DNA from: Lepidonotus clava
Taxonomy: Eukaryota; Annelida; Polychaeta; Phyllodocida; Polynoidae
DNA: 64,000 nucleotides
NCBI GenBank assembly: GCA_936440205.1
Contig: OW387138.1
Coordinates: 24,385,541 to 24,449,540, forward strand
Direction: 5' to 3'
In this document: positions 57,501 to 64,000 of the stretch, in pieces
Layout: the number at the start of each line of letters is the position of its first letter
Position numbering within the stretch: position 1 is the first letter of the stretch
The notes under the pieces: model-generated
The model's database searches: none
The model's input: only the letters and a program-made list of their open reading frames with translations
What the model was told of the DNA's origin: nothing
Translations under genes and position numbers: made by a program

Positions 57501-58546
57501 TCTGCTGAAGCTTCCACTTGGAACTTTAACGGTTGAACTAAGTTCCTCTCCACATCCATTGCCATTTCTTCTTTGGACCGCTGGGTACCTCGGCCTCCGG
57601 CTCGAACATGTTGTCCTTGCCAAACGTGAAAAGTCATTGGGAGGCTCTGAATGCCGAGGCGACCGAGGGCGCGAAGTCTAGAAAAGAACATTCTTTCTAC
57701 AAGAAAACTTCAGTCTTTCTACAAAACTTCATCTTCAAATCATCATCACCCAAAAGAATGCAGAGAAGAGTGATAAAACGGAAGAACGAGGGGTCACGAC
57801 CGACCGGGTGGGAGAATCGCGACCGATTCTCTACCCAAAAACAACGGAGAACGTCTGGACGACGAAAAGTGGACAGAAGGTCGAGAGGACTAAGGGTCAC
57901 GACCGACCCTTGCCTCTGGGTGGGAGAATCACGACCGATTCTCCGCCCGAACTAGGGGAGAGCGTCTGGACGACGAAAAACGAATGGAACGGGGGCATTG
58001 CGGGTCACGACCGACCCATGGCCCCGGGCAGGAGGACCACGACCGGTCCCTCTGTCCTAACGAGGGTAAAGGCGAGGAAAAACGCCGAGGGGCTAAGTAC
58101 ATAGAGCCCAGAGGAAAGGAACGGGGGCGACGGGGTCACGACCGATCCCCAGTCCTGGGTGGGAGAGCCACGACCGGCTCGCTCATCCTAAGACGAGGAA
58201 AAAGCACAGTACGGGTCCTAATAGACCCAGGATAAGAACTATGACGAAGATAAAAGAGACTAGGATATGTAAAACGAATTATATGGACTTAACTGAGAAG
58301 CAAGAAACGAAGAACGAAGAAAGAAGAAAGAAGAGAAATAAAAATTAGCCGGATAGGCCCCGGGGGCCCTCCGAGGTAGACCGGAGAGGACAGAAGGTGA
58401 CACCTCCTCCTCTACCGATAAGGAGCGTAGGATTGGTAGTTTAAAATGTTTCTGGTTTTAAAGTATGTCCTGTTGTCGTTGCTGTATGAACTGCTTTGAA
58501 ATTTTGTAAGACGTGTTTTCCCACCTTTCAAGAAGGTGCGGGAGGG
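54527..58546. other. 4-kb 3' region of the Gypsy element
   Basis: No long sense ORF. Two parts (54530-55700 and 56410-58546) share the element's GC-rich composition. Between them, 55700-56400 is AT-rich like host intergenic DNA. The minus strand carries donor-like AG/GTAAGT sites at about 54955, 55755, 56714, 56874 and 57432, and acceptor-like pyrimidine-AG sites near 57041 and 57677. A short purine tract GGGAGGG (58540-58546) abuts the 3' LTR as the polypurine tract. Minus-strand frames (for example 54860-55390) have no recognised domain. Confidence 0.5.
57791..58210 (+). repeat. Four imperfect 100-140-bp repeats in the 3' region
   Basis: Units start GGGTCACGACCGA at 57791, 57894, 58002 and 58133. 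Each carries a second word of the form GGGAG(A)RYCRCGACCGRTYC about 30 bp on, and most continue into a CGTCTGGACGACGAAAA-type segment. The array is internal to the element and may be a structural or packaging-related repeat. Confidence 0.8.
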
Positions 58547-59543
58547 TGTGATGAACGGCTATTCATCCAAATATGTAGAGATCAAAATAAGAGAAAATAA
58601 GGTAATATTATAAAAGGTATATATGTTCGAAAAGGAACGAAAGTGTAAAAGAACGAAATATGTAAGAATGAACGAAAGTGTAAAAAGCCCGAAAAAGAGG
58701 CACGAATATGTAAAGGAACGAAAGTGTAAAGGAACGAATATGTAAAGGAACGAGACCCGGAAAGATGTAAACCGGAAGTGAGATGTAAACCGGAAACGAG
58801 AATGTAAACCGGAAGTGACGTCAGTTGTAGATCACGTGACTGAAAGCAGCCAATCAGGGCTGACCTCTAGGGTATATAAAGGGGCGGTGAGGCCCGAATA
58901 AACAGAGTTCTTTAACAGTTCTCCTTGTGTCCAGACGTGTCTTCTTTCCTGAAACAACCGCTAAGATGAGCCGATCCGAGCAATTAACCAGAAGTTAGGA
59001 TAAAATAGTCGAAGTTCGAGATAAATAGGAGAAACTTAGGGTAGGGGCCCGACGGCCCGAGGAACGAGGAACGAAGGACCGAAGTAAGGCACGAAGGCCC
59101 GAAACCGTCCCGGAAGCATAGGCGCAGCATGGCACGAAGGCATGAAGGGCGGAACGAAGGAACGAAGTCCGCGGGGACGAGGGCGCGGCAGGCTCGGCCC
59201 CACGCTACCAAACAATAGGCGACCGTCGGCCCGACGGCCCCGCGGACCGGAACCACGGGGTGGACCGCCCGGTAGGGGTGAATGCTGGTCTGGGAGATAG
59301 AGTGAGACGAGCCCCGGCCGACCCGTACCCCTACCATAATTTACCTTCCCCGCAGTCCTCCGTTTGACATCGAGCGCCGATTCCCGACCGATTCGCTCAG
59401 CCCCCCCCCTCGTGCGCGAGGCACGACTCTAAAAACACATCTCGGTTCTTGGCCCGGATTCCCCGTCCGCCCCGAGACCCGAACAATCCCCACGTTCCTC
59501 TGTTGTAAGAATCGGCAACCCCGACTTACCAGAGAACGTCACA
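58547..59543 (+). repeat. 3' LTR
   Basis: 997 bp, nearly identical to the 5' LTR, ending AACGTCACA. Followed at once by ATAG, the right half of the target duplication. Confidence 0.95.
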
Positions 59544-59547
59544 ATAG

Positions 59548-62342
59548 ACTAAGATTTATTAAAGACTAGACGACTACTTTAAAAACTTTAGCTAAAAGTG
59601 ATTTGCCTCGTTCAAAAGACTAGAAAGGCAGTTTTCGACTACCTGTTAATACCTGTTATTTGATGTTCATCGATATTCTTCATGTACTACTACCTAGGGC
59701 TAGTTGCGTTACGATGGATTTAATCAAAGAGCATACCAACGTGCAAACCATTGGCGGGGTTTCATCAGAACAGTTGCCATGAAGGAAGAACAGTAAGCGT
59801 ATAATTATATTCTTAACACGCAGTAGTATATATTTTCCATTCATGTACAGACATGATATGCGTGTAAACACGCTAAGAACCTGTCACGACGGTATATAAA
59901 ACCAACAAAGTCAAGCCGTTCTGGAATAGGAAAGGATAACATTTTTTGAACTTCTAACAATGTTTTTTGATGTCAAGTGCAATTTCTCGTGTCAGTTTTC
60001 TGTTGTGCCCAAGGGCTTCCTGAACAAAAGGTTTTTGCCTGAAAATATGTGGCCTGAAATATAGACTTTTCCTAGAAGTAGAGTTTATTACATGAGTGCA
60101 ATGCCTTAATGTAGCGCTCCAGCTGGGGTATTGCCCTGAGGAAAATCTCACTCCGTGTCCCTAGCACATTTTACCTTCCAAGGCTTTACTGTCTAACAAG
60201 TCAGCATTTGCAGGTGAGGAAATGTTCCAGATCATGCTGGGGTGAGTCTCTGTGACGTATGAAGTATGCACTTCCCAGTAGCACTTTAAAATGCCGATTG
60301 TTTTTATATGCACGTATGTCTATGCAGAATCTTTGGAAACGTGATTCAATTTAAGCATATATAACGGCTTCTGTGCAGTTTTGACCTTAGTTGATAATAC
60401 AGATTTTGATTAATAGAAGTATGCAACAAATCGATCACAAACTTCTCCACAAAACGCTTAACAATTCAAAGTCATCAGTACCCTGTATAGTTATATGTGA
60501 GTTGGTCTGTGATTGATTGTAACAGGATAGAAACAGTGTTTACACAGAAAAGCAGCGCTTAGCGTTGAGGCGTGTCAACTGTACAAATTGTTGAAATAAA
60601 AAAAAATGTTTATATCATAAATTGGTTAAAAGGCTCAGCCGTGATGAAGTAGAACACGTGTATCTGAAGGATGGAAAATGCCAGATCTGCTCACTTTCAG
60701 AACAGGACTGCAGCTGGTTGTCAAGGAATGTTGTCACTATGAATCTAGTCTGTTTTATCAGCAACTGAGAGCCAGGGTCAGGAGAAGGTCTTGTAAAAGG
60801 AGACAGATGGTTTTAGTGTGTCTCGTGATACAAGAATGCCGCTCCTTTCAGAACTCTTTTTTGCACATGCTGAATTATTCGAAAAAAAAATTAATATTTC
60901 TACTTTTGCATTCTCAAGTGATTCATCTTCTGCCAGCACTTTCTGGAGGGTTATTGAATAGCCATGGCAACAGCATGACATGACACTCAGCTGTAAACAT
61001 GTCCTAAAACTGGGAACCTGCAGATGGCTTCTTCGGAAATTAAACTCATATGGACGTATTTATGTCTCTGAAAAACAAGTTGAACCAGTGGTTTGCAAGA
61101 AAACCAATGCCCAGAGTTGTCTTGCCCATAATAATTATTTGAAGGATACGGATACAGTTTGAAATGCAAATAGATGTAGGCAAATCTGTGTTTTGCAGTA
61201 CTAAGTTGCAAACGAAATATAGATTGCTTCATGTTGTGAATACTCAAAATATGTCCAAGAATGATTTAATAATAGTTGTGATAAAGAAATATTGTGTGCA
61301 TGAAGATCTATATATTGAGCTAACTCAATTTCTGGTTGTACATGTATAGTTCATTACCCATATCAATATGGAGATGAATTCATTAATTTTGTATCTGATA
61401 GTACATATATATGCAAATATTACTTGTTCACCCCATTCATGTAATAGATCTGAAAACCAGTGGCAACACTGAAGATTATAACGTAATAAAATTTAAGAAA
61501 AAAAAAAGAAGCTACAATCTAAAACGTTTTGCATGTTGTGCCAGCACTTTAAATCTTAGGTCTTAAAAAGTATATTGGATTAACAATGAATGGGTAATCA
61601 AAAACTTAATATCTATTAAACTACTTTGAATCCACAGCTGTTTTTACAGTTTATAAATGCTCACGTTAGTTGGACACCTTAATGATGTTTTTCCCCTAAA
61701 CACCCCATAAAACATTATCTAAACCTCCGGGGAGCAGACTGACAGAACCATAATACGTGGGCCAGCAGTGGCCTAAAATAAATAGCCCTCAAGGTGCGTT
61801 TTATTTTATGTACGACGCGCGCTCTAATGGTCTCTTGATGATACGTTTTAGGTCTGGTGATATATCGCCTCCCATGGACGTCAAGCACTTTGAGCCTGGC
61901 GTTGGGTTACAACACTGTTTCAAAATGCTAAGGTCGGCAGCAAAAGTAAAGGATTAATTCACAGCATGCGTGGTATGACCAACAAAAATAATAATTGTTT
62001 ATCGTCATAAATTGGAGCAAATTTGTTCATCCCCAATAATCCAAGTCAATAAATTGTTAATTTCCCCATAACTTGCAATTGATGGTCACTTCGGATCTTA
62101 ACGAGTTTTAATTGTATATAATCACGCCTGTGTGCCTAGCACCTATGACAACTTTTTTCTATAATGTTATGCCAACAACCGTTTTAAAAGATACTGAATC
62201 TATTCAATCTTCCCTTTTCTTCTTGTATTTGGAGGACATTTATATGGTCCTCTTTTCAAGAAAACTTGCCCTGCCGATTCCAACGGCGGGTTAATGATTC
62301 TGAATTGGGTGTGGGGTCACCATTTGATCATGTGTAAAGGCT
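59548..62342. other. AT-rich non-coding stretch
   Basis: Frames of 60-101 codons (60678-60983 plus the largest) lack domains. An A-rich tract follows GTTGAAATAAA near 60598. No gene recognised. Confidence 0.45.
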
Positions 62343-62668
62343 CCCAGGCAAGCCGCACATTCTTCGAGTTTTGGTCAGTCCGTTACTTGATTAATTTTCA
62401 TGTAACAGTTGTGTAATTTTATGTTGGTTTGAGAAAACAGAGCGTTATGATAACATAACATTTAAATGGAGTTGAGACCTTACTTATACAGAATGTTATA
62501 AAAATGAGAAAGAATGTAACCAGAATGTTATAATAATGTCGCAGTACAATGTTCAGTTTTAGAGACATTTTTGGGCGCTATCCTAATAATCTGACAATAC
62601 GCACCACTACACAAAACTAAACAGAATGTAAACTGCAACTTTATGATAATGTTGCATGCTTGCCTGGG
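62343..62668. mobile_element. Inverted-repeat element related to 9572-9679
   Basis: Ends CCCAGGCAAGC (62343-62353) and GCTTGCCTGGG (62658-62668) are perfect inverted repeats. The interior has AGAATGTTATAAAAATG and GAATGTTATAATAATGTCGC words like those of the shorter element. The right flank CTTAG is shared. No ORF: a non-autonomous DNA element. Confidence 0.6.
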
Positions 62669-64000
62669 CTTAGTACTAAAGCTTTAAGTTATGGACACAG
62701 ATCCACCCATAACAGTCAGTGGTATAAACAGCAGAGCCGGACGTATCGAATGGCGGGTAGATTGGCGCCGGCTTTATCCCCCAATGTGACTGTCAGTAAT
62801 GTGTTTATCGGGGCTTTCAGCCTGTAGGGGGCCGGGCCCGTCTGGTTGACAGGGCCCCCACAAACAGCCCCATTAGCCCCAGACTGGCCCCTCACAGCCA
62901 TTGTTAGCAGTGTACAACGGTTTAGCCGGGTTTACACATTACGATAGGTTCTATTGCACTGGTGTTTGAATGGCAGTCTTAAGAGTCTTGCTAGAGAAGC
63001 AGTGGCCAGCTTTGGGCTAGTTTTCTAGCATACTGAATGCACTGTTTTTTTTTTAATAATAGATTTTGATACTATGGTGTCAGGTTCACCAGCCATCGTT
63101 CTTGCGATCTGTTAATGGGGGTGGAACGTGCCTTGACCTCGTACCCGAGTGTGGGGATGCACGAGTGACTAGATAAAGGGAGCTTTGGGGGAAGGGAAGT
63201 TGTGCCTTGCTCACAAGGGCCAACTGAACAATCTGGTGGTAGAAACAGGAGGGAAGAGAAGGGAAATGTGGATCGGACTTCTATTTGGATGGTCAATAGG
63301 CAGCTGGGGGACTGCACCTCGGTAGTGGTGCGAGTGGTAGCATGTTGGCCTAATGCCTGATGTCTAATCCCCTGTGTGTGTCATGTTGATCACTCTAAGT
63401 TCATGCTGAACTACAATTATAGCTTCATGTCTAATCTATTTCTTTTTGTCTAAAGGTGCGTCCCCACGGGGATATGCTTCTAAATGAATCATGCAAGTAT
63501 AAATGGCTTTAATATGTATAATCATCTTAACCAAACCAATTTTACATTTACACTTCACGTTGGTGAATGGGACTTTACCTTCGCCAATTCCTCTTTGGTC
63601 GAATGTTAATTTAAGGAGATGTTAATGATATTCATGGCGATAGTACATGTATTTATAGCACTGCTTCCTGAGCGACAGTGGGTGTATTAGTATACCATAA
63701 TTTCGTAAAATTGTGGTGTGATTTTGTTTTGTTTTCAGCAGTTTAAGGTACAAAAATAATTTTCACCAAAGGATTTAGAAAAAAGGTATTCACTAGGAAA
63801 TCTAATTCTAGATATTGTTTTTATTTTGCTACGTTGTTAGCAATGTATAGCTCTTTAAATATGTTACAGAGGTGGTATAATGTAGGTTTAGCCTATAAAC
63901 GTTTGAGCTCAGTATAATTCAATATTCTATTTGTTACAAACTGATTAGTTAGATTGAGAAATACCTGTTGAACAATAGAATTTAAATGCTAATCTAATTT
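62669..64000. other. Non-coding stretch to the window end
   Basis: A GC-richer patch at 62740-62900 and minus-strand frames (62716-62901, 63072-63317) show no domain. Nothing else recognised. Confidence 0.45.

Larger units (their letters stand above)
45939..59543 (+). mobile_element. Large Ty3/Gypsy LTR retrotransposon (13.6 kb)
   Basis: Two LTRs of about 1 kb (45939-46936 and 58547-59543) have TGTGA/TCACA ends, and the element is flanked by a 4-bp target duplication, ATAG (45935-45938 and 59544-59547). Inside, in order, are a primer site, gag, pol (protease, RT, RNase H, integrase), an extra ORF of unknown function, and a 4-kb 3' region with little coding sense. The pol order with integrase last marks Ty3/Gypsy. 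At 13.6 kb it is long for the group. The LTRs differ at only about two bases plus the length of one C run, so the insertion is recent. It looks nearly whole, with perhaps one break. No envelope gene is recognisable. Confidence 0.95.

Noticed and set aside
63315-63375. Possible tRNA-like sequence (GAGTGGTAGCATGTTGG...)
   Set aside because: The A-box-like word is present but no good B box or cloverleaf could be drawn.

Overview
The window looks like gene-poor DNA from an animal, most likely a marine invertebrate. The reasons are AT-rich non-coding sequence, tRNA-headed SINEs whose 3' end reads like those common in molluscs and other marine invertebrates, several small inverted-repeat DNA elements, a Ngaro-type tyrosine-recombinase retrotransposon and a large Ty3/Gypsy element. 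I lean towards a lophotrochozoan such as a mollusc, but a hemichordate or amphioxus cannot be excluded. I found no host protein-coding exon, rRNA or tRNA gene that I can defend. Every convincing open frame belongs to a mobile element.

Positions 1-39.6 kb are non-coding. They hold two copies of one SINE family (4.8 and 11.1 kb), at least five small inverted-repeat elements (one nested inside another near 14.9 kb), LINE 3' fragments (19.1-20.8 kb) and a solo LTR (21.2-22.1 kb). Short GC-rich islands punctuate the AT-rich background. Several carry regulatory-looking sites: CTCF-like motifs on both strands, an array of nuclear-receptor half-sites with DR5 spacing at 26.28 kb, four E-box-like units at exact 16-bp spacing at 22.57 kb, CRE and E-box pairs, CCAAT boxes and a palindromic kappa-B site. 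This is what a regulatory gene desert around a developmental gene could look like, but that is inference. Also present are a short-motif array of about 32-bp period at 30.7-31.0 kb and a perfect 22-bp hairpin at 31.94 kb.

Positions 39.6-45.0 kb hold a Ngaro-type element. It has a gag-like ORF, a reverse transcriptase/RNase H ORF and a tyrosine recombinase ORF, with split direct repeats arranged A1-ORFs-B1-A2-B2. Its left end is a 310-bp tandem duplication that includes flanking DNA. The A repeat carries two CTCF-like motifs.

Positions 45.9-59.5 kb hold a 13.6-kb Ty3/Gypsy element. Its LTRs are about 1 kb and almost identical, it has a 4-bp target duplication (ATAG), and its primer site matches tRNA-Leu. 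It carries gag, pol, an extra 760-residue ORF of unknown function and a 4-kb 3' region with little coding sense. That region contains a local repeat array, an AT-rich block and several antisense splice-donor-like sites. The solo LTR at 21.2 kb belongs to the same family. Positions 59.5-64 kb are again non-coding, with one more inverted-repeat element at 62.3-62.7 kb.
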